Shown: positions 1-9,076 of the stretch, one piece after another | Layout: each line of letters starts with the position of its first letter | How positions within the stretch are numbered: the stretch's first letter is position 1 | Source of the DNA: Synergistota bacterium | GTDB lineage: Bacteria > Synergistota > GBS-1 | Direction: 5' to 3' | DNA: 64,000 nucleotides | NCBI GenBank assembly: GCA_025060595.1 | Contig: JANXBX010000007.1 | Location: 1 to 64,000 of the forward strand | The notes under the pieces: generated by a model | What the model saw: only the letters and a program-made list of their open reading frames with translations | What the model was told of the DNA's origin: nothing | The model's database searches: none | Position numbers and translations under genes: made by a program

Positions 1-72
1 GGCTTGCGTTTTGCTATAAGAGAAGGTGGCAGAACTGTAGGTGCTGGAGTAGTCACAGAAATACTTGATTAG
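1..72 (+). CDS. tuf: Elongation factor Tu, C-terminal end (partial)
   Basis: The first 24 codons of the window, ending in TAG at 70-72, encode the C-terminus of EF-Tu: [20 protein letters not shown], then D. This is the nearly invariant end of domain 3 of the GTPase that brings aminoacyl-tRNA to the ribosome. The start lies upstream of the window. Position directly before rpsJ is the classical str-S10 junction. Confidence 0.95.
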   Translation, partial: GLRFAIREGGRTVGAGVVTEILD

Positions 73-91
73 AATAGGGGAGGGTTGCACC

Positions 92-397
92 TTGACTCAA
101 AAAGTAAGAATAAAATTAAAAGCTTATGATCATAAGCTTCTAGATAGATCAGTATCACAAATAGTTGAAACAGCAGAAAGAACAGATGCAGAGATTAGTG
201 GCCCTATACCTTTACCTACGGAGATACATAAAATTTGTGTTTTACGATCTCCTCACAAAGATAAGCATTCAAGAGAACAGTTTGAGATACGTATACACAA
301 ACGATTAATAGATATAATCAGCCCAACGCCCAAAACCATTGAAGCACTTATGAAGCTTAATCTTCCTTCGGGGGTCGACATAGAAATAAAAACTTAA
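92..397 (+). CDS. rpsJ: 30S ribosomal protein S10
   Basis: A 101-residue S10 (RIKLKAYDH near the N-terminus, [10 protein letters not shown] in the middle), matching the usual length of about 102. S10 sits in the 30S head and also serves as NusE in antitermination. I place the start at TTG 92 because a strong Shine-Dalgarno sequence (GGGGAGGG, 76-83) precedes it by 8 bases. An in-frame start at 65 would lie inside the tuf stop region and add a non-conserved tail. First gene of the S10 operon. Confidence 0.95.
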   Translation: MTQKVRIKLKAYDHKLLDRSVSQIVETAERTDAEISGPIPLPTEIHKICVLRSPHKDKHSREQFEIRIHKRLIDIISPTPKTIEALMKLNLPSGVDIEIKT

Positions 398-411
398 GGA
401 GGTTGATTAAA

Positions 412-1041
412 TTGCCCTTAGGTTTAATAGGCAGAAAGTTAGGTATGTCTCAAATTTTTAAACCTGACGGTAGAATAATTCCTGTTACTATAATAGAAGC
501 AGGACCTTGTGTAGTTGTAACTAAAAGAACTCTAAATAAAGAAGGATACAATGCTATCCAACTTGGTTTTGGATATGTTAAACCTTACAAAGTTAATAAA
601 CCTATAAAAGGTATATTTAAAAAGGCTGGTGTAGAGTTAAGAAAATACCTTAGAGAGTTCAAGGTAGACAATATTGAAGATTTCGAAGTAGGGCAAGAGC
701 TTAAAGTAGATATATTTAAGGAAGGAGAAAAGGTAGACATAACTGGAATAAGCAAAGGGAAAGGGTTTGCTGGCCCAATGAAGAGGCACGGTTTTAGCGG
801 AGGTCCTGCAAGCCATGGTTCTGCATTTCACCGTTATGGAAGCTCTTTAGGAGCCCATACAGAACCGGGACACGTCTTCAAGGGTAAAAAAATGGCTGGC
901 CATATGGGAAATACTAAAGTCACTATTCAGAACCTTGAAGTTGTTAAAGTCTATCCTGAGAGAAATCTCCTTCTAGTCAAGGGAAGTGTTCCGGGTAGCA
1001 GAAATAGCATTGTACTTATAAAGAAGGCAAAGAAGGGGTGA
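412..1041 (+). CDS. rplC: 50S ribosomal protein L3
   Basis: A 209-residue L3, with GLIGRKLGMSQIF at the N-terminus and the conserved loop rich in GPMKRHGFSGGPASHGS that reaches towards the peptidyl-transferase centre. The Shine-Dalgarno AAGGAGG at 396-402 rules out the TTG at 403, which touches it, and supports TTG 412 with 9-base spacing. Lies 14 bases after rpsJ in the same transcription unit. Confidence 0.95.
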   Translation: MPLGLIGRKLGMSQIFKPDGRIIPVTIIEAGPCVVVTKRTLNKEGYNAIQLGFGYVKPYKVNKPIKGIFKKAGVELRKYLREFKVDNIEDFEVGQELKVDIFKEGEKVDITGISKGKGFAGPMKRHGFSGGPASHGSAFHRYGSSLGAHTEPGHVFKGKKMAGHMGNTKVTIQNLEVVKVYPERNLLLVKGSVPGSRNSIVLIKKAKKG

Positions 1042-1047
1042 AGCTTT

Positions 1048-1686
1048 ATGCCAAAAGTTGCTGTCTTAGATGTGGAGACGGGTAAAGTAAAAAGAGAAAT
1101 AGAGGTTAATCCCAAAGTTTTTGAAGCACCTCTCCATAGACCATCAGTTCACCAAGCTGTAATTGCACATCTTGCTAACTTAAGACAGGGAACTGCTTGT
1201 ACTAAAACTCGTGGAGAAGTTCGAGGTGGAGGTAGAAAGCCATGGCGTCAAAAAGGAACAGGCAGAGCAAGACATGGTAGTATTCGTTCTCCATTGTGGG
1301 TTGGTGGAGGAGTTGTATTTGGACCCAAACCTCGAGATTATGATCAAAAGATTCCTAAAAAAGTGAGAAAGCTAGCTTTAAGAGCTGTTTTAACTTCCAA
1401 ATTTAAAGAAGGAAATATTATCGTTTTGGATAATATGAAACTCGATGCCCCTCCTAAAACTAAAAAAGTTATTGCTCTTCTTAACAAACTTGGAATAAGA
1501 AACCAAAAGTCATTGATAATTACAGATAAAAAAGATGAGATAATTCAAAGAAGTGCTCGTAATTTACCAAATGTTAATGTTCTTTGTGTAAATAATATAA
1601 ATGTTTATGATCTGTTGCTCTATGATAAACTTATCATGACGGAGGAGACGCTCAAGAGAATTGAGGAGGTGTGCGGTAATGAGTAA
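1048..1686 (+). CDS. rplD: 50S ribosomal protein L4
   Basis: L4, 212 residues. The extended loop that lines the peptide exit tunnel is visible (TRGEVRGGGRKPWRQKGTGR), followed by HGSIRSPLWVGGG. In many bacteria L4 also represses the S10 operon, but no leader can be judged here because the operon promoter is outside or within tuf. ATG start; its end overlaps rplW by 8 bases, suggesting translational coupling. Confidence 0.95.
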   Translation: MPKVAVLDVETGKVKREIEVNPKVFEAPLHRPSVHQAVIAHLANLRQGTACTKTRGEVRGGGRKPWRQKGTGRARHGSIRSPLWVGGGVVFGPKPRDYDQKIPKKVRKLALRAVLTSKFKEGNIIVLDNMKLDAPPKTKKVIALLNKLGIRNQKSLIITDKKDEIIQRSARNLPNVNVLCVNNINVYDLLLYDKLIMTEETLKRIEEVCGNE

Positions 1687-1978
1687 AGATCTTCATGATA
1701 TAATCATACGCCCAATAATAACAGAAAAATCCTTCAAAGCTATGGAAAAAGAAAGAAAATATACTTTTAAAGTTCCTATAGATGTTAACAAGATAGAGAT
1801 TAAGAAAGCTGTCGAAGAAATATTTAAGGTTAGAGTTAGTAAGGTTAACACAATAAGATTCAGGGGAAAACCGAGAAGATTAGGAATTTATAGGGGAAGA
1901 AAACCTGATTGGAAAAAGGCTATAGTCACGCTTGCTCCTGGTTATAAGATTCCTTTCTTTGAAAATATTGGTGTATGA
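1679..1978 (+). CDS. rplW: 50S ribosomal protein L23
   Basis: L23 of 99 residues, with [22 protein letters not shown] at the N-terminus and [13 protein letters not shown] near the end. L23 lies at the exit-tunnel mouth and docks trigger factor and SRP. I choose ATG 1679, preceded by GAGGAGG at 1663-1669 with 9-base spacing, rather than an earlier in-frame codon at 1661 that overlaps this ribosome binding site. Confidence 0.94.
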   Translation: MSKDLHDIIIRPIITEKSFKAMEKERKYTFKVPIDVNKIEIKKAVEEIFKVRVSKVNTIRFRGKPRRLGIYRGRKPDWKKAIVTLAPGYKIPFFENIGV

Positions 1979-1992
1979 GGGAGGTTTTTAAA

Positions 1993-2817
1993 ATGGGAAT
2001 AAAAGGATTTAAGCCCATAACGCCAGGAAGGAGGTTTATGACGGTATCAAGTTTTGAAGAAATAACAAAAGAAGAACCAGAAAAGTCTTTACTACTTCCG
2101 CTTAAGCAAAAAGCTGGAAGAAATTCCATGGGACGCATTACTGTTCGCCATAGAGGCGGCGGACATAAAAAGATGTACCGTTTGATAGATTTTAAGAGAG
2201 ACAAGATAGGCATCCCTGCTAAAGTTGTAGCTATAGAATACGATCCTAATAGATCAGCTCGTATAGCTTTACTAAACTATGCAGATGGGGAAAAAAGATA
2301 TATTTTAGCCCCTGTTGGGCTAGAAGTTGGACAGACGGTAATCTCTGGACCAAATGCAGACATAAAACCAGGTAATGCTCTTCCCTTGAGATACATTCCA
2401 GAGGGAACATTAATACATAATATAGAGATCATTAAAGGAAAAGGGGGCCAGTTAGTTAGATCAGCTGGTGCAGCTGCTCAAATAATGGCTAAGGAAGGGG
2501 ATTACGCCCATATAAGATTACCATCAGGAGAAATAAGACTGATTCGTCTTGATTGCATGGCCACAGTAGGACAGGTCGGAAATGTAGATCACGAAAACAT
2601 TGTTATAGGAAAGGCTGGAAGGGCTCGCTGGCTTGGTTGGAGACCGTTTGTAAGAGGAATGACTATGAACCCGGTCGATCATCCCATGGGAGGAGGAGAA
2701 GGAAGAACAAAAAGTAATAAGCATCCATGTTCTCCATGGGGCGTTCCTGCAAAAGGCTACAAAACAAGGAAGAAGAATCATCCTACAGATAAGTGGATAG
2801 TTAAGAGGCGTAAGTGA
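1993..2817 (+). CDS. rplB: 50S ribosomal protein L2
   Basis: L2, 274 residues, full length. Conserved elements include [18 protein letters not shown], a central SH3-like domain and the C-terminal [18 protein letters not shown] containing the histidine close to the peptidyl-transferase centre. Start is ATG 1993 behind GGGAGG; the ATG at 1975 overlaps the rplW stop and is too early. Confidence 0.95.
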   Translation: MGIKGFKPITPGRRFMTVSSFEEITKEEPEKSLLLPLKQKAGRNSMGRITVRHRGGGHKKMYRLIDFKRDKIGIPAKVVAIEYDPNRSARIALLNYADGEKRYILAPVGLEVGQTVISGPNADIKPGNALPLRYIPEGTLIHNIEIIKGKGGQLVRSAGAAAQIMAKEGDYAHIRLPSGEIRLIRLDCMATVGQVGNVDHENIVIGKAGRARWLGWRPFVRGMTMNPVDHPMGGGEGRTKSNKHPCSPWGVPAKGYKTRKKNHPTDKWIVKRRK

Positions 2818-2831
2818 GGAGGTGTCATTTC

Positions 2832-3116
2832 GTGGGGAGGTCTCGCAAGAAAGGCCCTTATGTTGATCCTAAGCTTTTGAAGAGGATACTAGAAATGAAC
2901 CAAAAAGGAGAAAAAAAGGTTATAAAAACTTGGTCAAGAAGATCTACTATCGTACCTGAAATGGTAGGACACACAATTGCGGTTCATAATGGAAGAACAC
3001 ATATTCCGATTTACATCACAGAACAGATGGTTGGACATAAATTAGGAGAATTCGCGCCAACAAGAAAGTTCGGAGGCCATAGCGCCCCAACAGAAAGATC
3101 AACTGCTCTTAAGTGA
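2832..3116 (+). CDS. rpsS: 30S ribosomal protein S19
   Basis: S19, 94 residues, beginning [15 protein letters not shown] and ending [15 protein letters not shown] plus a short tail. It binds 16S rRNA in the 30S head with S13. Start chosen as GTG 2832, nine bases after GAGGAGG at 2816-2822; the in-frame ATG at 2814 lies before this site. Confidence 0.94.
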   Translation: MGRSRKKGPYVDPKLLKRILEMNQKGEKKVIKTWSRRSTIVPEMVGHTIAVHNGRTHIPIYITEQMVGHKLGEFAPTRKFGGHSAPTERSTALK

Positions 3117-3128
3117 GGTGTTATAAAA

Positions 3129-3467
3129 ATGGAAGCAAAAGCTGTAGCTAAATATGTAAGAATATCACCCAAAAAGGTTAGACAAGTTATAAACCTAATA
3201 AGAAACAAACCCATAAATGAGGCTCTTCTAACTTTACGATATCTTCCTAAGAAAGCAGCTAGAATAGTTGAAAAGGTCTTGAAATCTGCCATTGCTAATG
3301 CTGAAAATAATTTCAACATGAACTTAGATAAACTTTACGTATATAGAATTTTTGTCGATCAAGGACCTACTATGAAAAGAATAAGACCTCGTGCTATGGG
3401 AAGAGCTTATCTTATAAGAAAAAGAACAAGTCATATAACTGTGATTGTGAAGGAGAAGGAGGGATAG
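3129..3467 (+). CDS. rplV: 50S ribosomal protein L22
   Basis: L22, 112 residues, with [19 protein letters not shown] at the N-terminus and the conserved beta-hairpin segment [15 protein letters not shown] that projects into the exit tunnel and is the site of macrolide-resistance changes in other bacteria. No deletion is visible in that hairpin. ATG start, 12 bases after rpsS. Confidence 0.95.
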   Translation: MEAKAVAKYVRISPKKVRQVINLIRNKPINEALLTLRYLPKKAARIVEKVLKSAIANAENNFNMNLDKLYVYRIFVDQGPTMKRIRPRAMGRAYLIRKRTSHITVIVKEKEG

Positions 3468-3470
3468 TTT

Positions 3471-4157
3471 GTGGGGCAGAAAGTTCATCCTACAGCTTTT
3501 AGGCTTGGGACTATAAAAACATGGGACTCACGCTGGTTTGGAGAGGGAAAAACTTATACAGAACAACTTCACGAAGATATAAAAATAAGGGATTATCTTA
3601 AAGGAAGATGGTATCACGCCGGCATATCTAAGATAATTATAGAACGTATCGCTAATATAGTAAGAATTACTGTTTTAACCGCTCGCCCCGGCCTTGTTAT
3701 AGGAGCTAAAGGTGTTGAAATAGAAGATGCAAGAAAAAAGCTCCGCGAATTAACTGGTGGAAAGAGAATATTTATCAACGTTCAAGAAGTTAAAAAACCG
3801 GAAGTAGATGCTCAACTTGTTGCCGAACATATTGCTGCTCAGATAGAAAAGAGAGTTTCTCATAGAAGAGCAATGAAACAAGCTATTATGAGAGCCCTTC
3901 GCGCCGGAGCAAAAGGAATAAAGGTAATGTGTAGTGGTAGACTTGGCGGAGCAGAACTCGCTAGAAGAGAGTGGTATTTAGAGGGGAGGTTACCCCTCCA
4001 AACTATAAGAGCAGATATAGAATATGGTTTCGCTGAGGCGCTAACTATATATGGAAAAATCGGGGTAAAGGTTTGGATATTTCATGGAGAAGTTTTACCT
4101 GGACCTAAAGAGAGGGAGATTTCAACACCCATGGAGGTCGATACTGAATCAGAATAA
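3471..4157 (+). CDS. rpsC: 30S ribosomal protein S3
   Basis: S3, 228 residues, GTG start ([12 protein letters not shown]). The KH domain GxxG loop appears in [16 protein letters not shown], and the C-terminal half has [19 protein letters not shown]3 guards the mRNA entry channel and contributes to helicase activity. Only 3 bases separate it from rplV. Confidence 0.95.
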   Translation: MGQKVHPTAFRLGTIKTWDSRWFGEGKTYTEQLHEDIKIRDYLKGRWYHAGISKIIIERIANIVRITVLTARPGLVIGAKGVEIEDARKKLRELTGGKRIFINVQEVKKPEVDAQLVAEHIAAQIEKRVSHRRAMKQAIMRALRAGAKGIKVMCSGRLGGAELARREWYLEGRLPLQTIRADIEYGFAEALTIYGKIGVKVWIFHGEVLPGPKEREISTPMEVDTESE

Positions 4158-4172
4158 GGGGGTAAGTATAAG

Positions 4173-4601
4173 ATGTTAATGCCAAAGAGGGTTAAATATA
4201 GAAAACAGCAAAGAGGTCGCATGAAAGGACGTGCTAAAGGTGGTACAACCCTTATTTTTGGGGATTATGGCCTGCAAGCCTTAGAACCCGCCTGGATTAC
4301 AGCACAGCAAATAGAAGCAGCTCGTATCGCTATTACTCGCTCTCTTAAAAAGGGAGGAAGAATGTGGATAAGGGTATTTCCTGACAAACCAGTAACAAGA
4401 AAACCCGCAGAAACGAGGATGGGAAAGGGAAAGGGTAACGTAGATCATTGGGTTGCAGTAGTTAAACCGGGTAGAATTCTTTTTGAAATAATTGGTGTTT
4501 CCAGAGAAGAGGCTGAAGAAATCCTTAAGCAAGCAGATAGCAAGCTTCCGATCCGTACCAGAATCGTTTCTAGGGAAGGATTGGGAGGTGGAGCCAGATG
4601 A
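4173..4601 (+). CDS. rplP: 50S ribosomal protein L16
   Basis: L16, 142 residues, beginning [19 protein letters not shown], which is the common N-terminus in this family, so ATG 4173 is kept over the ATG two codons later. It lies near the A-site tRNA elbow on the 50S subunit. The final TGA overlaps the ATG of rpmC (ATGA). Confidence 0.95.
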   Translation: MLMPKRVKYRKQQRGRMKGRAKGGTTLIFGDYGLQALEPAWITAQQIEAARIAITRSLKKGGRMWIRVFPDKPVTRKPAETRMGKGKGNVDHWVAVVKPGRILFEIIGVSREEAEEILKQADSKLPIRTRIVSREGLGGGAR

Positions 4602-4816
4602 AGGCAAAAGAGCTTAGAGATCTCACAATAGATGAGCTTAAAGAGAAATACAAAGAACTCAAAAAAGAGCTTTTTAACCTTAGATTTCAAAAGGCTGTGG
4701 GACAATTAGGAAACCCCATGAGAATAAGACAAGTTAAAAGAGATATAGCACGCATAAAGACTATTATAAGAGAAAAGGAACTAGGTATTACTTGGGTCTC
4801 AGAGAGAGGGGAGTGA
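4598..4816 (+). CDS. rpmC: 50S ribosomal protein L29
   Basis: L29, 72 residues, helical hairpin, with [17 protein letters not shown] and [20 protein letters not shown]. It neighbours L23 at the tunnel exit. The start overlaps the rplP stop by 4 bases, indicating coupled translation. Confidence 0.94.
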   Translation: MKAKELRDLTIDELKEKYKELKKELFNLRFQKAVGQLGNPMRIRQVKRDIARIKTIIREKELGITWVSERGE

Positions 4817-4822
4817 GAGGCT

Positions 4823-5107
4823 ATGGCAAAGGAGTTTATAGGTATCGTCATAAGCGACAAAATGGATAAAACAGTCATAGTTCAAGTAGAAAGAACAATG
4901 CTCCATCCTGTATACGGTAAGCCAGTAAAAAAGTGGTCTAAGTTTGTAGCTCATGATCCTGAAAACAAATGTGAATTAGGAGATAAAGTTAAGATAGAAC
5001 CTTCTAGACCTCTTAGCAAAACTAAAAGATGGAAAGTTGTAGAAATAATAGAAAAGGCCAAGACTGAAAAATTCGTTATGAAAGAGGAGGTGGATTCGCA
5101 GCTATGA
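4823..5107 (+). CDS. rpsQ: 30S ribosomal protein S17
   Basis: S17, 94 residues. OB-fold core is visible: [32 protein letters not shown], and [13 protein letters not shown] near the C-terminus. A primary 16S rRNA binder in 30S assembly. Ends in an ATGA overlap with rplN. Confidence 0.95.
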   Translation: MAKEFIGIVISDKMDKTVIVQVERTMLHPVYGKPVKKWSKFVAHDPENKCELGDKVKIEPSRPLSKTKRWKVVEIIEKAKTEKFVMKEEVDSQL

Positions 5108-5472
5108 TTTATCAAGAAACTGTTCTTAAGGTTGCTGATAATTCCGGCGCTAAATTAATAAAATGTATAAGAGTGCTAGGCGGTAGCGAAAGGTTTTGGG
5201 GAAAGGTCGGCGATGTTATAGTGGCATCTGTTAAAGAAGCAATACCTAATTCTGGAATAGAAAAAGGAGACGTTGTAAAAGCCGTCATAGTTAGAACTAA
5301 AAAAGAGATAAGAAGAAAAGATGGAACTTATGTAAGATTTGATGATAATGCTGCAGTTTTGATAAATGACGCTGGTGAACCAAGAGGTACACGCATTTTC
5401 GGACCAGTAGCAAGAGAACTTAGAGATAAGAATTTTATGAAAATAATATCCTTAGCTCCAGAAGTAGTTTAA
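5104..5472 (+). CDS. rplN: 50S ribosomal protein L14
   Basis: L14, 122 residues, the standard length. Conserved: [20 protein letters not shown] and [20 protein letters not shown]. It forms an intersubunit bridge and is the binding point for RsfS. First gene of the spc section, still directly coupled to rpsQ. Confidence 0.96.
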   Translation: MIYQETVLKVADNSGAKLIKCIRVLGGSERFWGKVGDVIVASVKEAIPNSGIEKGDVVKAVIVRTKKEIRRKDGTYVRFDDNAAVLINDAGEPRGTRIFGPVARELRDKNFMKIISLAPEVV

Positions 5473-5488
5473 GGAGGTTAAAATTAAA

Positions 5489-5806
5489 ATGCATGTCAAA
5501 AAAGGTGATAAAGTAATAGTTCTCTCAGGCAAGGATAAAGGAAAAGAAGGAAAAGTCCTAAAGGTTTTTCCAGACAAAAATAAAGTTTTGGTTGAACAAA
5601 TAAATGTAGTTAGAAAACACTCTCGCCCAACCCAAAAAACACCACAAGGAGGCATAATTCCACAAGAAGCACCTATTTATGCCTGTAAAGTTGCAGTTAT
5701 TTGTCCTGCATGTGGTAAACCAACAAGAATCGGACATGCTTTCTTAGAAGACGGAAGAAAAGTTAGAATATGTAAGAAATGTGAAGAGGTAATAGACAGC
5801 ATTTAA
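5489..5806 (+). CDS. rplX: 50S ribosomal protein L24 with C-terminal zinc ribbon
   Basis: L24, 105 residues. The KOW motif is at the N-terminus ([20 protein letters not shown]), followed by the linker [16 protein letters not shown]. Residues from about 72 onward carry two pairs of cysteines (CPAC and CKKC) that should bind zinc, a state known for L24 in some bacteria. L24 initiates 50S assembly. Start ATG 5489 follows AAGGAGG at 5471-5477. Confidence 0.95.
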   Translation: MHVKKGDKVIVLSGKDKGKEGKVLKVFPDKNKVLVEQINVVRKHSRPTQKTPQGGIIPQEAPIYACKVAVICPACGKPTRIGHAFLEDGRKVRICKKCEEVIDSI

Positions 5807-5823
5807 GGAGGGTAGGTATAAAA

Positions 5824-6369
5824 ATGATTCCTCGCTTAAAAGAAAAATACAAAAATGAGGTAATTCCTAAAATGATGGAAAGATTCGGATATAAAAACGT
5901 GATGGAAGTTCCTCGTATAGAAAAGATAGTTATTAATGTCGGTGTTGGAGAGGCTAAGGATGATACAAGATACTTAGATTCTACAATAGAAGAACTAGCC
6001 ATGATTAGCGGCCAAAGACCTGTAATTGCAAGAGCTAAAAAGTCTATTGCGGGGTTTAAGCTTCGTGAAGGATCACCTATAGGATGTTTTGTTACTCTTA
6101 GAGGGAATAGAGCTTACGATTTTTTGGACAGGTTGATAAACATAGCTTTACCGAGAATAAAGGACTTTAGAGGACTCTCTCCACGGTCTTTTGATGGAAG
6201 AGGAAATTACACAATAGGTGTAAGAGAACAACTAATATTTCCCGAAGTTGATTATGATAAAGTTATGAAAGTAAGAGGAATGAGTATCACTATAGTCACC
6301 ACTGCTGAAAACGACGATGAAGCGAGAGCTCTTTTAGAGTTCTTAGGAATGCCCTTTAGACGGAGGTGA
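5824..6369 (+). CDS. rplE: 50S ribosomal protein L5
   Basis: L5, 181 residues, close to the family's usual 179. Recognisable blocks: [49 protein letters not shown]. It binds 5S rRNA with L18 in the central protuberance. ATG start preceded by AAGGAGGG. Confidence 0.96.
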   Translation: MIPRLKEKYKNEVIPKMMERFGYKNVMEVPRIEKIVINVGVGEAKDDTRYLDSTIEELAMISGQRPVIARAKKSIAGFKLREGSPIGCFVTLRGNRAYDFLDRLINIALPRIKDFRGLSPRSFDGRGNYTIGVREQLIFPEVDYDKVMKVRGMSITIVTTAENDDEARALLEFLGMPFRRR

Positions 6370-6375
6370 TAAAGG

Positions 6376-6561
6376 TTGGCAAGAAAAGCCTCAATGGAAA
6401 AGGCGAAAAGAGAACCTAAGTTCAGGGTTAGGAAACATAATAGATGTCCATTATGTGGTAGACCTCGTGCCTTCTTAAGAAAATTCAACATGTGTCGTTT
6501 ATGTTTTAGAAAACTTGCCCGCGAGGGCAAAATTCCTGGCGTTATAAAGTCAAGCTGGTGA
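6376..6561 (+). CDS. rpsN: 30S ribosomal protein S14, zinc-binding type
   Basis: Short (61-residue) S14 of the zinc-containing class: CPLC at residues 24-27 and CRLC at 39-42 flank the core, and the end is [13 protein letters not shown]. The start is TTG 6376 with GGAGGTG just before it. This form replaces the longer zinc-free S14 of other bacteria. Confidence 0.95.
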   Translation: MARKASMEKAKREPKFRVRKHNRCPLCGRPRAFLRKFNMCRLCFRKLAREGKIPGVIKSSW

Positions 6562-6576
6562 GGAGGGAAAAGGAAA

Positions 6577-6975
6577 ATGTTCGTAACTGATCCAATAGGA
6601 GATATGCTCACGCGGATAAGAAATGCTAACATCGTTTATCACGAAAGTGTTGACATCCCTCTTTCTAAAATAAAATTGGAAATAGCAAAGATCCTAAAAA
6701 GAGAGGGCTTTATCAAGGGATTCAAGCTAGTTAAGGAGGACAAAATACCTATGATAAGGATTTTCTTAAAATACGGTCCTAATAAAGAAAAGGTCATCGC
6801 TGGCCTTAAAAGAGTAAGCAAACCTGGTCGAAGAGTCTATGTAGGAAAAGATAACCTTCCAAAAGTTATGGGAGGGCTTGGGATAGCAATTCTATCCACT
6901 TCAAATGGAATAATGACTGATAAGGAAGCTCGAGAAAAGGGTATCGGCGGAGAAGTTCTCTGCTATGTATGGTAA
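6577..6975 (+). CDS. rpsH: 30S ribosomal protein S8
   Basis: S8, 132 residues: [15 protein letters not shown] at the N-terminus, [10 protein letters not shown] in the middle and [20 protein letters not shown] before the end. It binds the central domain of 16S rRNA and is the autogenous repressor of spc operons in enterobacteria; no such site was identified here. Confidence 0.95.
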   Translation: MFVTDPIGDMLTRIRNANIVYHESVDIPLSKIKLEIAKILKREGFIKGFKLVKEDKIPMIRIFLKYGPNKEKVIAGLKRVSKPGRRVYVGKDNLPKVMGGLGIAILSTSNGIMTDKEAREKGIGGEVLCYVW

Positions 6976-6990
6976 TGGAGGTGAATCGCT

Positions 6991-7533
6991 TTGTCTCGTA
7001 TAGGGAAAAAACCTATAGAGATCCCAGCAGGTATTAATATAGAAATAAAAGATAAGCTTGTTAAAGTTTCAGGCCCTAAGGGAGTATTAATGACCGAAGT
7101 TCATCCTGATATAGAAGTTAAATTAGAAGGAAAACAACTGAAAGTTATTAATTCCTTTGATGATAAATTTCACAAAGCAATACATGGAACTACAAGGGCA
7201 TTACTAACCAATATGATTGAAGGAGTATTAAAAGGATTTGAAGTAGAACTTGAAATTGTCGGGGTAGGGTATAGAGCAAGAATGGAAGGTAAAAAGCTCA
7301 TTCTATCCCTAGGTTACTCTCATCCCATAGAATACGAACCCCCACCTGGAATAACCATAGAAGTCCCTGACCAACAAAGGATAATAGTTAAGGGAATAGA
7401 TAAAAGACTTGTGGGACAGGTAGCAGCTATAATAAGGTCTTTTAGAGAACCGGATTCCTATAAAGGTAAGGGAATACGCTATAAAGGTGAAGAAGTAAGA
7501 CTTAAGCCCGGAAAAGCTGCTAAAACAGCATAA
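6991..7533 (+). CDS. rplF: 50S ribosomal protein L6
   Basis: L6, 180 residues, two related domains: SRIGKKPIEIPAGI at the N-terminus and the signature PDSYKGKGIRYKGEEVRLKP at the C-terminus. TTG start at 6991 behind GGAGGTGA. It lies near the sarcin-ricin loop on the factor-binding side of the 50S subunit. Confidence 0.95.
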   Translation: MSRIGKKPIEIPAGINIEIKDKLVKVSGPKGVLMTEVHPDIEVKLEGKQLKVINSFDDKFHKAIHGTTRALLTNMIEGVLKGFEVELEIVGVGYRARMEGKKLILSLGYSHPIEYEPPPGITIEVPDQQRIIVKGIDKRLVGQVAAIIRSFREPDSYKGKGIRYKGEEVRLKPGKAAKTA

Positions 7534-7554
7534 AGAAAGGAGTGTGATTTTATC

Positions 7555-7923
7555 TTGATTAAAGTTCCCTCGCGCCAAGAAATGAGAAAAATCAGACATA
7601 AAAGACTTAGAAAAAAGATAAGAGGAACTTCAGAAAGACCTAGATTATCTGTTTTTAAAAGTTTAAATCATATATATGCTCAATTAATAGACGATGATAC
7701 AGGACACACTATAATTGCTGTTTCGACTCTCTCTCCTGAGTTAAAGGGCAAGTACAAACATGGAGGCAATATTGAAGCTGCAAAGCTTGTAGGACAATTA
7801 ATAGCTCGCAAAGCCCTTGAAAAGAATATTAAGAGCGTCGTTTTTGACCGTGGTGGTCATAAGTATCATGGCGCTATAAAAGCACTCGCTGATGCCGCAA
7901 GGGCTGAAGGATTAGAGTTTTAA
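7555..7923 (+). CDS. rplR: 50S ribosomal protein L18
   Basis: L18, 122 residues: [20 protein letters not shown] then [20 protein letters not shown]. It binds 5S rRNA with L5. The start is taken as TTG 7555; the Shine-Dalgarno GAAAGGAG at 7535-7542 is 12 bases away, slightly long, but no other start fits the conserved N-terminus. Confidence 0.94.
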   Translation: MIKVPSRQEMRKIRHKRLRKKIRGTSERPRLSVFKSLNHIYAQLIDDDTGHTIIAVSTLSPELKGKYKHGGNIEAAKLVGQLIARKALEKNIKSVVFDRGGHKYHGAIKALADAARAEGLEF

Positions 7924-7943
7924 AAGGAGGAGTGTTGAAAATC

Positions 7944-8450
7944 ATGGCTGAAAAAAGAAAACGTATAGATGTTTCTGGTCTTAACTTAAAAGAAAGAGTA
8001 GTCAATATAAACAGGGTATGCAAAGTTGTTAAGGGAGGTAAAAGATACAAATTTAGTGCACTCGTAGTAGTGGGAGATGAAGAAAAACATGTAGGAGTGG
8101 GAATGGGAAAGGCCAAGGAAGTTCCTGAAGCCATAAGAAAGGGTATCGAAAATGCTAAAAAGAATATGATAGAAGTCAAAAAGGTAGGAACAACTATACC
8201 TCATGCTGTTATAGGTGAATTTGGAGCAGCTAAAGTCTTTCTGCGTCCAGCTGCACCTGGAACCGGCGTAATAGCAGGAGGAGCTGTACGTGCAATACTA
8301 GAACTTGGAGGGATAAAAGACATACTAACGAAATCAATAGGAAGAACCACCAATCCTATAAACGTAGCTAGAGCTACTATAGAAGCCTTATTACAGCTTA
8401 AAACAACAGAAGATATAGAGAGGTTAAGAGGGGGAGTGGCTAAGCAATGA
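7944..8450 (+). CDS. rpsE: 30S ribosomal protein S5
   Basis: S5, 168 residues from ATG 7944 ([19 protein letters not shown]). Double-stranded RNA-binding-like N-domain, then [21 protein letters not shown] and the C-terminal [21 protein letters not shown]. The earlier GTG 7932 is adjacent to the AAGGAGG (7924-7930) and is an unlikely start. The stop overlaps the ATG of rpmD. Confidence 0.93.
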   Translation: MAEKRKRIDVSGLNLKERVVNINRVCKVVKGGKRYKFSALVVVGDEEKHVGVGMGKAKEVPEAIRKGIENAKKNMIEVKKVGTTIPHAVIGEFGAAKVFLRPAAPGTGVIAGGAVRAILELGGIKDILTKSIGRTTNPINVARATIEALLQLKTTEDIERLRGGVAKQ

Positions 8451-8626
8451 AAACATTAAAAATTAAGTGGGTTAAAAGTTTTGTAGGTTACTCTCAAGAT
8501 CAGAGAGATACAATAAGAGCGTTAGGCTTTCGAAAGCTTAATCAAGTTATAGAAAAACCTGACATACCTCAAATAAGAGGCATGATCAAAAAAGTCCATC
8601 ATCTTATTGAAATTGAGGAGGGATAG
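8447..8626 (+). CDS. rpmD: 50S ribosomal protein L30
   Basis: A 59-residue gene in the canonical L30 slot between rpsE and rplO. It begins [20 protein letters not shown] and continues [20 protein letters not shown]; the family signature is the IGxxxxxRxTxxxLGL-like segment. ATG overlaps the rpsE TGA (ATGA), and the TAG ends 3 bases before rplO. Confidence 0.93.
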   Translation: MKTLKIKWVKSFVGYSQDQRDTIRALGFRKLNQVIEKPDIPQIRGMIKKVHHLIEIEEG

Positions 8627-8629
8627 AAG

Positions 8630-9076
8630 GTGTTTAAGTTAAATACTCTTTATCCACCAAAAGGAGCAAATAAAAAACCTAAAAGAGTAGGAATTGGAAT
8701 CGGTTCCGGTCATGGGAAAACTTCATGCAAAGGACATAAAGGACAAAAGGCAAGATCTGGTGGAGGAGTTAGACTTGGTTTCGAAGGGGGACAGACACCT
8801 CTTGCTCTTAGAATACCCAAAAGGGGCTTTAATAATGGTCCTTTCAAAAAAGAATATGCTATTATTAACGTTGAAGATCTTAACATATTCGATAATAATC
8901 AAGTGGTTACTCCAGAACTTTTACTTGAAAAAGGACTAATTTCCGATATTTTTGATGGTGTTAAAATTCTTGGCAATGGAGAATTGAGGAAAACCCTTTT
9001 AGTTAAAGCACACGCATTTAGTAAATCCGCCATAGAAAAGATAGAAAAATCTGGAGGAAAGGCTGAGGTGATATAG
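8630..9076 (+). CDS. rplO: 50S ribosomal protein L15
   Basis: L15, 148 residues. The glycine-rich basic N-terminal tail ([20 protein letters not shown]) and the [20 protein letters not shown] block are diagnostic. GTG start at 8630. A late-assembly 50S protein. Directly adjoins secY with no spacer. Confidence 0.95.
   Translation: MFKLNTLYPPKGANKKPKRVGIGIGSGHGKTSCKGHKGQKARSGGGVRLGFEGGQTPLALRIPKRGFNNGPFKKEYAIINVEDLNIFDNNQVVTPELLLEKGLISDIFDGVKILGNGELRKTLLVKAHAFSKSAIEKIEKSGGKAEVI

Noticed and set aside
403-411. TTG at 403 as the start of rplC
   Set aside because: It is immediately next to the Shine-Dalgarno AAGGAGG (396-402); TTG 412 has normal spacing and matches the family N-terminus.
637-831. 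Antisense reading frames over the ribosomal genes
   Set aside because: Low-complexity shadows of conserved genes, without ribosome binding sites or family matches.
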